The translations under genes were made by a program, and so were the position numbers. A DNA stretch of 64,000 nt, from NCBI GenBank assembly GCA_973895155.1, contig OZ316899.1, positions 7,998,001 to 8,062,000 on the forward strand. The letters are read 5' to 3'. The notes under the pieces were generated by a model. That model saw only the letters and a program-made list of their open reading frames with translations. It made no database searches and was not told where the DNA came from. Source of the stretch: Marsupella aquatica. Lineage: Eukaryota > Marchantiophyta. Positions 1 to 11,775 of the stretch are shown here, piece after piece; position 1 is the first letter of the stretch; each line of letters begins with the position of its first letter.

Positions 1-207
1 AGAAAGCTGCAATGGATCTTTCGAGCCAATGACCAAGAGAAATGGCCAGGATGGGGCAAGGCCCTCTTGGTATTGGTCCAGTGGAGGTGGTCTCCCAAGA
101 AGTGGACCAAGAGTCACGCCTATTCAATCTCAGTACTAGCAATTAAACTTTGGTTGTGGAGTAGGGTTTGCCTTGCCTCACATAGTTTTGCCTGTGTTTA
201 ACAGGCC

Positions 208-957
208 ATGTTGGAGATTCACATATACCTTTTGGAAATGGACCCATACTACTGGGAGGATGGGGCCCTTTTAAATCAGCTGAAGAGGCTGGATTCATGT
301 CTTATCTTGCGTATTTTTAAGTTAATTGTGCAGGCATCTGACTTGAACAAATATCACTTTTATTTAGATGAGCAGGATGGGATTATTTATATTTGGTGGG
401 ACAGATATGTTTGTTGGTGTAATTGCTTGGTTCTCCTTCTTCTCAAGATTGGCGCAGTGAGGCGTCTGATTCTTCACTGCTGCCATGTGGTAGATGGCAA
501 TCCCTTGTATGAATCAAACTTTTATGCTGCCAATAGAAGACGAGCATTCAATGAGATCCAAGATATCATCGATCATCTCCCAGATCCTCTTGCCACAAAG
601 TTCCTCATTGACAGTGGTGGGAAACTTCATTCCTATCGGACCCATGAACTCCCTCCTCGACCTCTATGTAGGTTCTTCAAGATGATCTATACCACTGGTC
701 TGTGGACAAGTGTGTTAGCAAGTGGGGAGGTGTGCACTTGCTGTGTTAATGCTTGTTGTGACATTCCGTCACGCAGGTATTCAGTAGAAATAGTACATCC
801 GGCCACTGGAGCAGTGGACTTTCATTGGTTGTGGGCTTATGATCATACAGTCACCCATATCCCGCATTGGCCCAAGAAACATATATCACAATTTGATATA
901 TCACGATTTGATACTGATACAGAGCCTGAGAATAGTGATGATGAGATCTTAGTGTAG
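208..957 (+). CDS. Unrecognised protein, 249 aa
   Basis: An open frame of 249 codons runs from an ATG to a TAG, just upstream of the decayed transposase-like gene that follows. I recognise no family. The protein is rich in aromatic residues and Cys, with a CTCC/CC cluster near residues 173-182, a hydrophobic stretch near 75-82 (LVLLLLKIG) and an acidic tail ending DTEPENSDDEILV. It has no signal peptide and no repeats. It could be an upstream exon or companion ORF of the mobile-element-like gene at 1.3-5.0 kb, because both are on the plus strand, but I see no splice join that proves it. It might also be a chance frame in old repeat DNA. Confidence 0.35.
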   Translation: MLEIHIYLLEMDPYYWEDGALLNQLKRLDSCLILRIFKLIVQASDLNKYHFYLDEQDGIIYIWWDRYVCWCNCLVLLLLKIGAVRRLILHCCHVVDGNPLYESNFYAANRRRAFNEIQDIIDHLPDPLATKFLIDSGGKLHSYRTHELPPRPLCRFFKMIYTTGLWTSVLASGEVCTCCVNACCDIPSRRYSVEIVHPATGAVDFHWLWAYDHTVTHIPHWPKKHISQFDISRFDTDTEPENSDDEILV

Positions 958-1293
958 TAGTGCTCTAGTACGTCAAACAGAATTTTCTTGTACATTTTGA
1001 GACAGCACAATTGTGTACATTTTGGGCCTTGAGACTTTCATTTCATTTCAGTGGACATCATTTTCATTATACGGTCTCATGTTGTGCCAACTGTATTCAT
1101 GTGCCATGTTCTATTTTTGTTGGCTTTGTGTATTTTTCCATGGGAAGTGATGATAAAATCACTAACTTGGTTTGTGGTTTAGGTTATGAGGTTAAACCCA
1201 TGTTACAAAACTGTCAACCACAATCCTAGGTTTCCTATGTCTCCGGATTGAACTTCCTGTGTGAATAGGTGAAGTGATGTTGTCATTGCTAGA

Positions 1294-4200
1294 TTGTTTG
1301 CAGGGAAGAATTGTCATGTTCTTATGCCGTCCGTGCCTATCTATCGGGTCAATAATGAGTCAGGAGACCAAAAGCATTTAGGGACTCTTAGCTACAAGGA
1401 GGGTTGGACCTTGGCTGACGCTAGGCAAAAGATGGTGGACCTGGAACTTTGGGATTTTGAGTTCCAGTTTATTGATGTCAAATATAATAGTTGAATTAAG
1501 GTTGCCTGGGAGAAAGGCAACCTCATTGACGACTGTGGAGGGAACTTGTTGTTATCCCAAAGGTTGGGACTGCAGTACCGGGCACTAGTGTCAATGTTGG
1601 CAATAGCAATGCTTCCAATGGTACATCTCAAACCGTAAGCCAGAGTGACGACCTTGATACCCAACGTGTCAAGAGTACTGACTGGCTAGTAGATGAGCCC
1701 ACATTGCCCAATCCTTCCCTTCCTAACACTCCTCCAATAGTGGAGGAGGAGGTTGTGCAAGTGAGGCCTTTGGCAACGACTATGCCAAAGGAATTGGAGA
1801 GGCACTGGTTGAAAGAGGTGGATAAGTTGAAGGAGCACCTGGTGTCCATCAATGTTGCACACCACAAGTGGAAAGTCATAACTTGGGACAAAGATGGTGT
1901 GCCCTGTGGTAAGATTGAGTGTGTAGAGTGTCAGTGCAATAGGCTGGGAACATCAAAGGGGTTGATGGACAGAGGGAGCGTCACTAATCGCTTCACCAAT
2001 TTCAAACACAAACATCTCATTACAGATAAGCATGCATCAAATGTGGCAACTAATAGGGGTGAGAAAGTCGACCATGCAGAGATCTCCAAGAGGGCTGCAA
2101 CATCTTTACTGAGTGATAGAAGCACTCTTGACATTCACGTCAAGATTGTGGACCGTGTGAACGAATCCCAAGCCGTTCACGATCAAACTTTTGAAATTGT
2201 AGGTGACCTTAGCAAGGAGCCTATGGAGTTGCGGAAGTTTAAACTCCTATGTTATTTTTGCACAGAGTATCTTGTACTGATACAACATAATTTGGAGTCC
2301 AATTTACAATCCCATTGTAGTAGTGTGAACCATTTAAATGCAGCGGCAAGAAGTCAGAAACCACCTAGTGGTCAACCAGTACTGTCTGGAAAGGCAGGCG
2401 GGCCTCCTAGAAGTGATAAGAGAGATGTTTGACAAAGAACAATTTCAGGATTCTTAAGTCGCCAAGCTTGAGACAAAGCTTCTAGCAGTCGGCCTAGGGG
2501 TAGCGACTCAAGTGGAGGCTCAAGCAGCCAGACCGGGGATTTAGCACCAGATAAAGGTATTGTGCATGGATGGTCGTTGTTGTGTTGGGGATTGTGGAGA
2601 GATGTGATCATATACAAAGGAGAAGTCAGGCCTATCAAGGAAATCCTGTTTGACCAGCTTAAAGTGGAGGGTGACTGGTTTGTAGAGCCTCTAGTCACAG
2701 CTGAGGTGTGGTGTCTGTCAACCCAAGAAACATGTGCTATACAAGGACTATTTAGACACAAACAATGTAGTAGAATGTCAGAGGCTGGCAATGGTTTTCG
2801 AGACCTTACTTGCAAGCAATGTTACTCAATAAAGTTCAGAGACAATTTTAGAGGAAGAGTTAGTCGAGAGGCCATCTCAACAGTCAAGAGAGGGACCAGA
2901 GGTACCGGGAAGGGTCGGCGGTTAGATTATCTTACAGTTCCTAAAATAAATTTTCAGGCAAAAGTGTATAAGAGGAACATATTGAGAGAGAGAAGGCGTG
3001 TGAGAATGCTACAACACCGTCTATGCATGTTGCATGCGCGAGTCACTGAGTTCATTGAGTCAAGGATGTCTGCGAGGAGTCTAGGAATAGGAAAGATGTG
3101 TTCAAGTTTTGCAATTCCATTGTATTGCTCATCAAAGAGGAGCCTTTGGTGGGAGAGACACATTGTGGGATTTGCTAAGAGATGTAGCTTCCAACCTCAA
3201 CAAGGAAAAGCAGGGTCAGAGGTGGTGATCAGGGTCAAAGCTACTTGTCTAGACACTGTACCAACATGGAGGAAGACGTGTGGTTGATTGCCTACAGACT
3301 AATGGTTTAGGCCCTAGTCTAAACACCCTTCAACGAGATCAAAGGGGTATGGTGGGGTTTCGTGTTGGTATACGAGTGGAGCAATTCAAGTTTGTAGCCG
3401 AAGTGTACTCCAGATTGAAACGGAGGATGGGTATTGTTGGTCCGGTGCCATGCTATGTGGCAGAGGATGAGACTGTTGTCAAGCGCACAGTCAGGTGATT
3501 TCACTGCCTTGATTATCATCAATCATTGAATCTGAGCTTGGTACTTGTTACCATGCCTACACTCTTCAATTGACTGAAGTTGTCATGTGCTATGCAGATG
3601 GCAGCCCAAACATGATACAATTTTGGGATTTTGTGGAGAGAAAGAGAACCATAAATGTGTGGTGGGCTTGACCGTGAAGGTTGGAGAGGCCAAGGAGGGC
3701 TTCAACAACATAACTGGAGCCTTTCAAACATATGTTGTTGGCCACCAAGCAAGAGCGCTCGTAGTGAATCCCTTGGTTCGTGGATTTCCTCGTCTCTGTT
3801 TAGGAGGAACCATTACATGCAACAAGTTTAAGGCGAACGATGTAAGAGATCAATGGAGTGACATAGGATCCCTGTGGACCACTCATTGCTTGCAGTCAGT
3901 CGGCCCCCTCTTGGGCCATGCCAGTGATGGGGATTCTTGTAGGAGGAAGCTCATGCTGGAAGATTACACTAATAAAAGAATACAAGGGCCCAGACAGAAC
4001 CTTTGTTGGGAATGATGGCTATTGAGTCACTCGTTTAGCACTGAGGGGCCCTATGTGCATGCTCATGGATTACATGATCAAGATTATATCCACAATGGGA
4101 AGAAGCTCATAAACACACTGGATACATTGGCTAGAACATTGAAATTAGGGGCGCATGTGGCAAGTTGGAGTCATTTGGGGACTGTGTAGAAGCTTGGTAC

Positions 4201-4998
4201 CCATGATGAACACGGCATTAACCTTGCGGACATTGGGCATAATGATAGACAAAAATCAATTGGGCTAGTGCGCAGAGACTATGTAGTAGGAAAGTAGTGG
4301 ATTCATTGAGGAAGCTTTGACAACGGAAGGATGTGAAAGTGGATATGTCACTCGGGACAGAGATTTATATAACCGTATGTGCAAACTATTTGGATGTGTT
4401 CATCAACACATCCCTTACTTTGCGCCAACGGATTGCCCTCTGTGGAAACGTTGGTTTCTTTTTCAGACTTTGGAGACTGTGGTGCTTCTATGGGAACCAT
4501 ACTGTAGGTGGTAATACACAACCAATTAGTTTTACAGCAAGTTGCATCCCTATGCAGAGTTTCCTTGACATTCAGATATCAATGCATTTTGTGGTCCTTC
4601 TGATAGTCCAGTTTAGAGATAATTTCCGACATCTGCCTATACCCTTGCAGATGACAAGCTCTGACTATTGTGAACAGTTTTTCTCTAAAGTAGGTGGGAT
4701 GAAAGGGAATGAGCAAAACTATGACTTTTCAGAACTTGTTGATTGTGCAACCTCGTTGAACCGGTTGGCAGCCATGGATTTGAGCCGCGGGATTGTAGGT
4801 GCAGGCAAAAGTCATAAGAAGCACAGGTCCATTTGGATGTCTCTCATTCCAGGCCCCAAAGCCGTTGCTGATCAAGCAGACTATTCAGGCATAGAAACAA
4901 ATGAGGAAGTTGTGGCAGCTTTGAAAGAGGGGTTGTTGTTGGCACAAAATGCTGCCATCCAACTTGAAATGAACCCAATCACATCTTGTGATGCCTAG
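1294..4998 (+). pseudogene. Decayed multi-exon gene: ubiquitin-like start, two C2H2-like fingers, P-element/THAP9-like transposase core
   Basis: Homologous-looking blocks lie in order on the plus strand but in different frames. 1,294-1,494 has a ubiquitin-like feel ending FQFI. 1,704-2,432 holds two finger-like motifs: CGKIECVEC followed by KHKH...H near residues 68-102, and CYFC..H..S..H near 185-212. 2,562-3,287 has CKQC..IKFRDNFRGRV and is Arg-rich. 3,280-3,498 ends AEDETVVKRTV. 3,587-4,015 contains GHASDGDSCRRKL. 4,333-4,998 contains SSDYCEQFFSKVGG, which resembles the P-element/THAP9 acidic signature. A clean intron survives: the exon ends at 3,494 (TCAG before GTGATT) and resumes at 3,598 after TGCAG, in phase, giving VRWQPKHDT. 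Lesions include TGA and TAG near 3,228-3,260 (RDVASNLNKEKQGQRW then stop), several stops between 4,015 and 4,330, and frame changes. Calling it transposase-derived is inference from the three acidic motifs. Confidence 0.55.
3495..3597 (+). other. Surviving intron in the decayed transposase-like gene
   Basis: GTGATT at 3,495 and TGCAG ending at 3,597 bound a 103-base intron. The upstream frame leaves two bases and the downstream frame supplies one, so the codons join without a stop. The junction falls between the acidic AEDET motif and the FCGEKENH block. Its preservation shows the copy came from genomic DNA, not from a processed transcript. Confidence 0.55.
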
Positions 4999-5550
4999 CC
5001 AGGAATCATTAGGCCACTTTAAATAGTAAAATCAGGAGTGTACCCTAGGAAACACCTTAGTATAGTAACAAAACAGGGAAATATAAACAATTAAGGGTGA
5101 CTATGGAACACGAGCCGAGGCCGAAAGTAAGGACGTCGGGGGAGGGAACACAATTAGGGTTAGGGCGCGCTAAGTACCGGCGGCTATGGGTAACCAACGG
5201 GAAGGAAGACCAGCCAAGGGGGGGGGGGGGTAAGGACCGAGCGCAAGGAATGGCGGCTCATTTGCAAGCACGAGCCAAGCGGACAACTACGGGAGGCCAA
5301 CTACTGTCCGCTGCTCAGGCAAGCATTCGGGGTGGAAGCAGATACCGACAATCAACTCAAGAAGGGTATGAGCAACGTCAATCAAGCTGCTCATTTTTGG
5401 GGATGCTTGTTAGAACGGGCAACTAAGTACATTGGGACCTACGAGGACGAAGAATCAGAGAGAGCGGCTCGAGAACGGCAGGAGCTTGCTCGGCTGTGGG
5501 AACTGTAGAAGTCTGCCTTCTTAGGAGGAGAACTCATTACGACTGAATTC

Positions 5551-6465
5551 TTGTGGACGCCTACTGCCGACGAACTCGATGATCTTCTGTTTTGTGAGAA
5601 CAGAATAGTTGGCATTCGGGAGGCCATCAACCGCTGCAACGATATACATTGGGAGTTGAAGGGTAGCACGGAGGGGTGGACGAAGGCAACCGTGCTAGGA
5701 GAAACATCCACGGCAACCGCTATGAAGAGGAAAGGGAACAACAACAAAGAAGCCACCCCGGCAAAAAGAACGAGGTCGGTGGCACCCAGGAAACCACCAG
5801 CACAGGGAAGCAGGAGGCAGGCGGAAGCCGAAGAGGTCGACCCCATCAATGCCGTTCCAACAAGAGATGACACCTGGAAAGGCTGGGCGGTGACCCTCCC
5901 CGAGGAGGTGCAATTACACTTTGCACGGGAAGAGGATGCATGCTTTACGGCTATGTAGACTCAAAAATACCAGGGCTTCATGGCCGGATTCGGCTTGGAA
6001 GCCTTTGTAAAGTTACCATGGCTGAAGCCAGAGGTGCCGGATTCAGACTTACTAGAATTCGTGGGATCATGGGAGCCCGAGACCAATTCCACAAGGGTGT
6101 ATGGGAAGGATTTCTATCTCACTCCCCGGGTGATTGCCAAAGTGTTTGGCTTGCCGATGGGCAATAAGATTAAAGTAGATACTAGGAAGACCTTGCCAGA
6201 CAAGGAGTTCCGGTCATTTCCAGGGCCATCAACAAAGAATGGCTTCTTCCAAAACACCTGCACAAACCCGCACATAGGAGAAATGATCAATTTCTTGCGT
6301 GTGACCATGCATTGTAACTTGCCGAGGGCAGAGATCGGCAAGGCACAGGTCTATCAGGCGGAGAGGCCAGACCCAAGCCGAGACTACAACACGTACCTCC
6401 TCACCCAACTAAAGAAGATCTTGAAGGAGGAACAACTGGTGATCGGCATGGGAAGCGTCTCCTGA
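5551..6465 (+). pseudogene. Repeat-R protein, N-terminal part (gag-like or plant-transposon-like domain)
   Basis: Two frames in the same phase (5,551-5,958 and 5,980-6,465) are separated by TAG at 5,956. Copy B has CAG at the same place (GCCATGCAGTCC near 40,420), so copy A carries a nonsense change and the ancestral frame read through. The second part includes LTPRVIAKVFGLPMG and TCTNPHIGEMINFLRV; the GLP core recalls the putative plant transposon domain found beside some retroelement gag genes. Copy C repeats it (LTPKVIAKVFGLQIG, near 55,535). The function is unknown. Confidence 0.5.
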
Positions 6466-6618
6466 CTTGGTTATCATATGCCGCTGTTGTGCCGATATGC
6501 CCGAAGTCAGATATTTGCCCCGGTACTGCCCCTGCAAGCAAGAGCACCAAAGGAGGTTCTGGAACCGAGGCCGGCAATAGAGAAACCGACCCAGCGCGAC
6601 AGTCCTACAATCGAGTAG

Positions 6619-8803
6619 GTGTTTAGGCCGAGGAAGGAGGACTTGCCGATGCAGCAACCAGGCATGCAGAATCTGCTGAAATTGCTGGAGAAGGAAAGGA
6701 GAACGGTAACGGCAACGGGACCGGTACAGAATACTGCTCCCAAAGTCGGCCTTAGCCAACTTACCAGGGAAAACCCCTTTACCGGGGTCAAGGAGAGAAG
6801 GAGGCCGGAACACGAGCCGGGAGTCCGAATGTATGTAGGAGCTTCAAGTCCCGAAGCCGAGGAAAAGCAGCCCAAAGCTCCTGGTTGCGACAGGGAGAAG
6901 ATGAGATCAACGTGGAAGCCGGAGGAACCAGGACCCGTGATCTGTGAGGCCGTGTTCACGGCAAGACCAGGACAGCAGCGGGGGGGGAGCTGGTAGTCCA
7001 AGCCGAGGAGGAGGCGGTAGAAGGCTACGACAATGATGACTCCGGCTACGGGTTGGATCATCGTGTTCCAGGAATAAGGACCTGTGGCAGGTTCATCCCC
7101 ACGCTTCCAAGAGTAGTTCGAGGGGACCCGACCCAGCAGAGCAGGCCCGAGTCTCCCCCACCAGATGTTGCTCCCCCAAGCTTTGATGGCATAAAACAGA
7201 CGGCACAGGAGTTTCAGGAATGACTTAGGGAGGAAGAAGAGGCAGCCGGAGCTAGGGAGAAGGATTTACCAGGAGGAGAATGGCCAGAGGACATCAGACG
7301 GCTTGCAGAAAAACGAAGCAGCCCGCTAGCCACGATAGAAGAATTTTGCAAGGCGGCTTGGGAACAAAGGCCGCGGTGGATGATGCCGATGACTTCTACT
7401 CACTCCGCCCATGCTAAAGAACGAGCCATGGAGTACGGGGAGATGTATGGGAAACTTGCGCTCGACATCTTTGGGGAGGAGTTGGAGCAGGGACCCTTTT
7501 TCCAGAGGGAAATGTTGGAGAAGCGCCGATTAGAAGAAGCGGTGGCTTTGGAGAGAAGCAAGAAGGACGAGGTCATCCGTCGGCTTAGGGCAAGGGAAGC
7601 CGAGGTAGAAGACCTGAAGGCGGCCAAGAAAGCCCAAGATGAGTTGCGGATTAAGCGGCATGAGCTCAACATCATGCAGGGGCAATTGGATACCGCGCTG
7701 TCTGATAATCAGATTATCAAGGATAAATTGACTCGGACCCAAGGTGAGCTGGCCGATTCGATCAAGGGGAAGGAGAAGTAGAAGCGAGAGCTGAGAGACG
7801 CAAAGGAGGCCCAGATAGCAGCTAACAATTGGGCCATGGCGGAAACTCAGAGAAGGGAAAGGGCGATGAAGGGGGAACTCTAGGATATCCACGGAGCCCT
7901 TGAGCAGAAGGAGGCCGAGTTAGGGAAACCCTATCAGGCAATTATCGTGCTGGGGCAAGAGCTCGCATCCATGACGGCCAGCTTCAAGGCCGACCCTGTG
8001 AGAAAGACGACCAGCTTGATCAGACTTATGCCAAGATGAATAAAATGGAGTCTGAAGTCGTTACGGAGCTCGACAAGGAGCTGAGAGAAACCCAGGAGGA
8101 GAGGGCTACCTTAAAGAAGGAATTGGAGGAAGCCCAGAAGGAGCGGGAGGAGGCGCGCAAGGACCTGGATGAATTGCAGGAGGAGTTGGAGGAAAGCACG
8201 CGGAAGATGGAGAACTTACAGCGGCGAGCCGACAACCAAACGGAGCGGCTGAAGAAACAGGCTGCAGTATTTAAATGCTTGGCTTCCTCAGGTCCAACTC
8301 CAATTGGGGCAACCAAGTTGCCAGGAGTAGTACTGGCCGAAGGACAAGCCGAGACACTCGCACCGGTGCTGGAGGTAAGTGGCAAGGGGAAGGGGCCAGC
8401 TGCCGAACCAAAGAAGAAGAAGAAGAAGAAGAAGAAGAAGAAGAAGCAGAAACCTTATGGGTCAGGGAGTAATACGGCTCCTCAAGCCGTCGTGACCAAG
8501 GAGGTAAACCCAACACCAACCTCAGGCAGGGTTACTGCAGAGGATCCAACTGCCCTAGAAGGCGGGGATGGCAAAGCCAAGGCCAGGATACTCGGTGATG
8601 AAGCCAGGGTATCGGATCCACCACTAGAGCATGCCGGGGAGGTCGTGGCCGATGCTGAGGCCGAAGCTGAGGGTGGACCCAGTCAGGCCAATGGAGAGTT
8701 GACTCGGTCCGGAGCAGGTAATCTGTTAGAGGACGGACCTACGGTAGTGGCTGCGGAGGAAGTGTTGGGGGCGTCCATCGAGGACCAGACACCGCTGCCA
8801 TGA
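6619..8803 (+). pseudogene. Repeat-R protein, coiled-coil C-terminal part (broken)
   Basis: Three frames (6,619-6,996; 7,380-7,781; 8,036-8,803) continue the repeat-R protein but lie in different phases and are broken by stops such as TAG at 7,779-7,781. The 7.4-8.3 kb part is almost pure heptad-like coiled coil, rich in Glu, Lys, Arg and Leu. It is followed by a GAA microsatellite (8,411-8,447) coding a poly-Lys run, then an Ala/Glu-rich tail ending near 8,803. Copy C has the same order (56,740-57,189 and 57,277-57,651) but not the expanded poly-Lys. The likely role is a structural, gag-like protein; there is no enzymatic motif. Confidence 0.45.
8411..8447 (+). repeat. GAA trinucleotide microsatellite
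   Basis: About a dozen AAG units lie inside the repeat-R coiled-coil frame and encode poly-lysine. The corresponding place in copy C (near 57,820) has only a short AAGAAGAAG run, so the expansion is specific to copy A. Confidence 0.85.
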
Positions 8804-9438
8804 CGGTGGTGGAGGATCGCTCCTTTTAAGGAAGGCGTACGTGGAGGGAGGAGGCGTGAGTGGGCAGGGCGGGCTCAGATCTCCAAGTTTAGAATTAGGA
8901 TCAAGACCAAGGGGCGGCCTTGACACTTAGCTTAGTGGGATTGCGGATCCACTAGTAAGAGCAACAGTTGTGCTCCTGCCTCGCTGTACATAGGTAGATT
9001 ACAGTTAGGTAGATTAGGCTTACGCTGCAAGGAATTAGGCGGATCCACTACCAGGATAAGTACCTGGGCAACGGGGAGTTCAAGGCCTTCTTCCTTAGCA
9101 AGTTTTTAGTGCACCAGCAGGGCTGGAATCAAGTAGTTAAAGAAGCTCTCGGTTAGTTATACTGTGACCCTTGTGTATATTCATGTTTCCTCATACCTAA
9201 GAGATGAATAGAGTTGGCCTCACGGTTTAGTTCGCAGATCTTGTATATGAGAAGTACTGTTTGTATGGCAAGTGCATGGTATAACTCAATCAGAAGGAGT
9301 CATTTTGCTATTTGTGTGTCGCATTAACCTGTTTGAAGATTGCCCACATCAACCAAGAAGGGAGTAAGCAAGGTAGTAAGAGTTGGATGTGTCGAGCTGA
9401 GAGAGGTCTTAGCGGCTTACCCAAGCCAGTTGGGGATC

Positions 9439-9454
9439 ATTCCGGCGGCGGAAT
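9439..9454 (+). other. Shared hairpin ATTCCGGCGGCGGAAT in a retroelement tail
   Basis: A six-base stem ATTCCG/CGGAAT encloses GCGG and is followed by the motif CCAAACATACCT. The same block appears at 48,906-48,921 inside the nested LTR element and, mutated, at 58,971-58,986 in copy C. Its recurrence across two otherwise different element families suggests a functional RNA or DNA site, or shared ancestry. Confidence 0.5.
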
Positions 9455-9669
9455 CCAAACATACCTAAAGGAAAACCAAGAGAGGAGGACAAGGGAAGGC
9501 CAAGAATAGGCCGGCTACGTATCTCATGACCCGATGAAGGATCTTTCCAATATATGTGAGTAAAATGTTAATAGTAATAGTAGTAGAAGGAAGTTAGCAG
9601 CGTCCCATGCCGTGAAATCGGCCTCGCCAAGAGCGAAACCTGCGGGAATCGGCTTGTGCAGAGGGTTTC

Positions 9670-10098
9670 TTGGGTTTAGGGAGCCATGGGACGCACCACA
9701 CATCTTGTAGGGACAAAGTGTGGTGGGATTCACAATGGATCATGGAACAAAAAGGATCAAAGTTTGGTGGATGGTGTGATGTTCGAGTGGAGGATCTCGA
9801 TCCTGCAGACGATGTACTAGGTCCCCCAATCCCGGTGTCAGTAGGACCTGCAGTTGGTCCACAGGTCCCGAGTTCACTCCCCCCTGCTGTAGAACCTACT
9901 GCTGAAATTCCTCTTGGAAGTCCTATGGAAACGGAGTTGTTGGTAGATGAGGGAGATGATGGGGTTCCAGATGTTCAGATAGCTTCTGCTGGATGTGTAG
10001 CAGTTATGTCTGAGATTTATGCTGACCTGGTGTATGGTGAGCCTATTGTTGATGTGAAGTTTCCAGGGTCGACAAATATACAAGAGCACATTGGTTAG
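9670..10098 (+). CDS. Unrecognised acidic, Pro-rich ORF, 142 aa
   Basis: This frame begins inside the tail of repeat R, so its first ~15 residues are probably not native. The rest is acidic and proline-rich (GPPIPVSVGPAVGPQVP), then EGDDGVPDVQ and an end at NIQEHIG. I recognise no family. It may continue into the frame at 10,208, which is also on the plus strand, but no convincing splice join was found. It may be a fragment of an older gene that repeat R inserted next to. Confidence 0.25.
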   Translation: MGLGSHGTHHTSCRDKVWWDSQWIMEQKGSKFGGWCDVRVEDLDPADDVLGPPIPVSVGPAVGPQVPSSLPPAVEPTAEIPLGSPMETELLVDEGDDGVPDVQIASAGCVAVMSEIYADLVYGEPIVDVKFPGSTNIQEHIG

Positions 10099-10207
10099 TC
10101 AGCTTGTTGGAAATCTCCATCTTAGCAAGGACCGCTTGACTCGCGTGAAGCAGAGTATTTATTTCAACAATTTAGTGGATAAGCCAATGGATTGAGGTGT
10201 ACCCACT

Positions 10208-10603
10208 ATGTTCATGACTGTTGGTAGTGACTGTGGTGTATTATTTGAAGATAATACACCACATGTGAGGGAAACTTGTTATTCTGGAGGAAGTGCTCGA
10301 TGCTTGAAAGGGAAAGGACTTCAAAAGAAAGGGAGTACCCCGGACTTGAGAGCCCTCCGCAATCCAAAGAGGCCACGAGGTGTAGCAGTGAATGTGGCCA
10401 CAGTACATGCGGGAGTACCTGATAGCCCTAAATATGTGTGGTCGATAGGACGAGTACAATGCATTCAGAGGAGGTATAATGGGAAAGTTGGTAGAACAAG
10501 AGAAGCTGTGGATTTGATAGGCATGGTGCTGATAAATGCTTACAAAATAACGAAACATACGTGCAAATGTCTGATGGGTATTAAATATCAAATCCGCAAC
10601 TAA
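10208..10603 (+). CDS. Unrecognised basic ORF, 131 aa
   Basis: This is a basic frame with a KGKGLQKKGS patch and paired arginines (NPKRPRG, QRRYNGKVGR). It follows the acidic frame at 9,670-10,098 at a gap of about 110 bases. I see no known motif, membrane segment or repeat. The acidic-then-basic pair could be exons of one gene. Confidence that it is a real gene is low. Confidence 0.25.
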   Translation: MFMTVGSDCGVLFEDNTPHVRETCYSGGSARCLKGKGLQKKGSTPDLRALRNPKRPRGVAVNVATVHAGVPDSPKYVWSIGRVQCIQRRYNGKVGRTREAVDLIGMVLINAYKITKHTCKCLMGIKYQIRN

Positions 10604-11639
10604 TATTATAACACCGTTCTAAGTAACAAGGTCCTTGTTTATCTTTGCAACAGATTAGAAGAGGTGAAGGGTGAATGTGTCCCAAAGTTAATCAATTGAA
10701 GGGCCCATGGTAATACCTAATGACACGTATCACTTGTTCATTGGACCATGTGTCATCCCACCTTAGGAATTAGGGGTTACAGGTTTTGGGGGGAAGGGTG
10801 CTCGAAGTGTGTGTTCCCCCAGGGTTCCCCCCCTCCTATTTTGGAAGAGCCTAAACACCCCTAAACCCTAAGGTGGGATGTTGGCAAGGTTGCCAAGATC
10901 AAAGCGTAGGGGTGATCTGCACCTGAACCGCTCAGGTTTGAATCTCTGCACAAGCCTAAGGAGCAAACACCATCCATTGACCAGACCGTCCCCACCCACT
11001 AGAACACCTGAGTACAATTCATGCCTGGATAGCCAGACGCTAAGTTGCATTTTGGAAGGTGGGTCTCACTTGGATATCAATTGTTATGGGTGTTTTTAGA
11101 TGTACTGGTCCCTTGTAGTTTTGGATTGCACTGATTGAATGGAGTGCAACAATGTTGGTTGTGTGAATGTTAATTTGCATGACAAAACCAGATGTTGGCT
11201 GGCTTTAATGTTGTTATTACTAATTAAGGTCTGTACTGAGCACAAATGCAGTGGGTCACAAAAGCTTTCACCTTACATATTGGCAGTCTGTCCTTGGTCA
11301 CCTAAGAAACACACTACCAGTCGGATTTGAACTATGTCGAGGGCAACCTTTCCATTGGAAAGGGGTCTTCTTTTGACTCCTTTCTACAACTGACAGAAAC
11401 TAGATATTTACCAATTGTAAGCAAACTCAAACATGTATTCGGAATCGTTTGCTCTTGTGGCGCAGTTACAGGTTAGTTTGTTGGTAGTAGGTTTACCTGC
11501 ACTTAAGGAAACATTGCTTGGCTTTGAGGCTTTGCAATTTTGCAGTTATGAGGTACTCTTCCATTGTGTACTCTTCCAAGTATCTCAAATGACGGAAGCC
11601 TTACAATCCAGTTGGTCCTGTTCGATCCTTCCTTCAAAT

Positions 11640-11775
11640 TACGATCCCTGTGTCTCGGTCTCATCCATCTCGGATCATTGTTTAGTGTGTCCTCATTTCT
11701 TCAAATAACGATCCTTGTGTGTGTCCTCATTTCTTCAAATAACGATCCCTGTGTCTCATCCATCTCAGATCATTG
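11640..11775. repeat. Short tandem duplications
   Basis: The blocks ACGATCCCTGTGTCTC, CATCCATCTC.GATCATTGTTTA and TCCTCATTTCTTCAAATAACG each occur two or three times in direct orientation. The units are imperfect and staggered, which is consistent with unequal slippage. Confidence 0.6.

Larger units (their letters stand above)
5040..9740 (+). mobile_element. Repeat family R, copy A (non-autonomous retroelement-like, coiled-coil ORF)
   Basis: This segment matches 39.5-40.46 kb (copy B, 5' part) and 55.4-59.2 kb (copy C, 3' part) along its whole length. It starts with an ACACGAGCCGAGGCCGAAAG-like block near 5,107, carries a long broken ORF, and ends with a non-coding tail that includes an ATTCCG..CGGAAT hairpin at 9,439-9,454 and the ATGGGACGCACCACAC block near 9,687. 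I see no reverse transcriptase, integrase or transposase, and I could not find terminal repeats, so the ends are approximate. A large gag-like ORF with long non-coding flanks suggests a non-autonomous LTR element (LARD-like), but this is inference. Confidence 0.5.
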
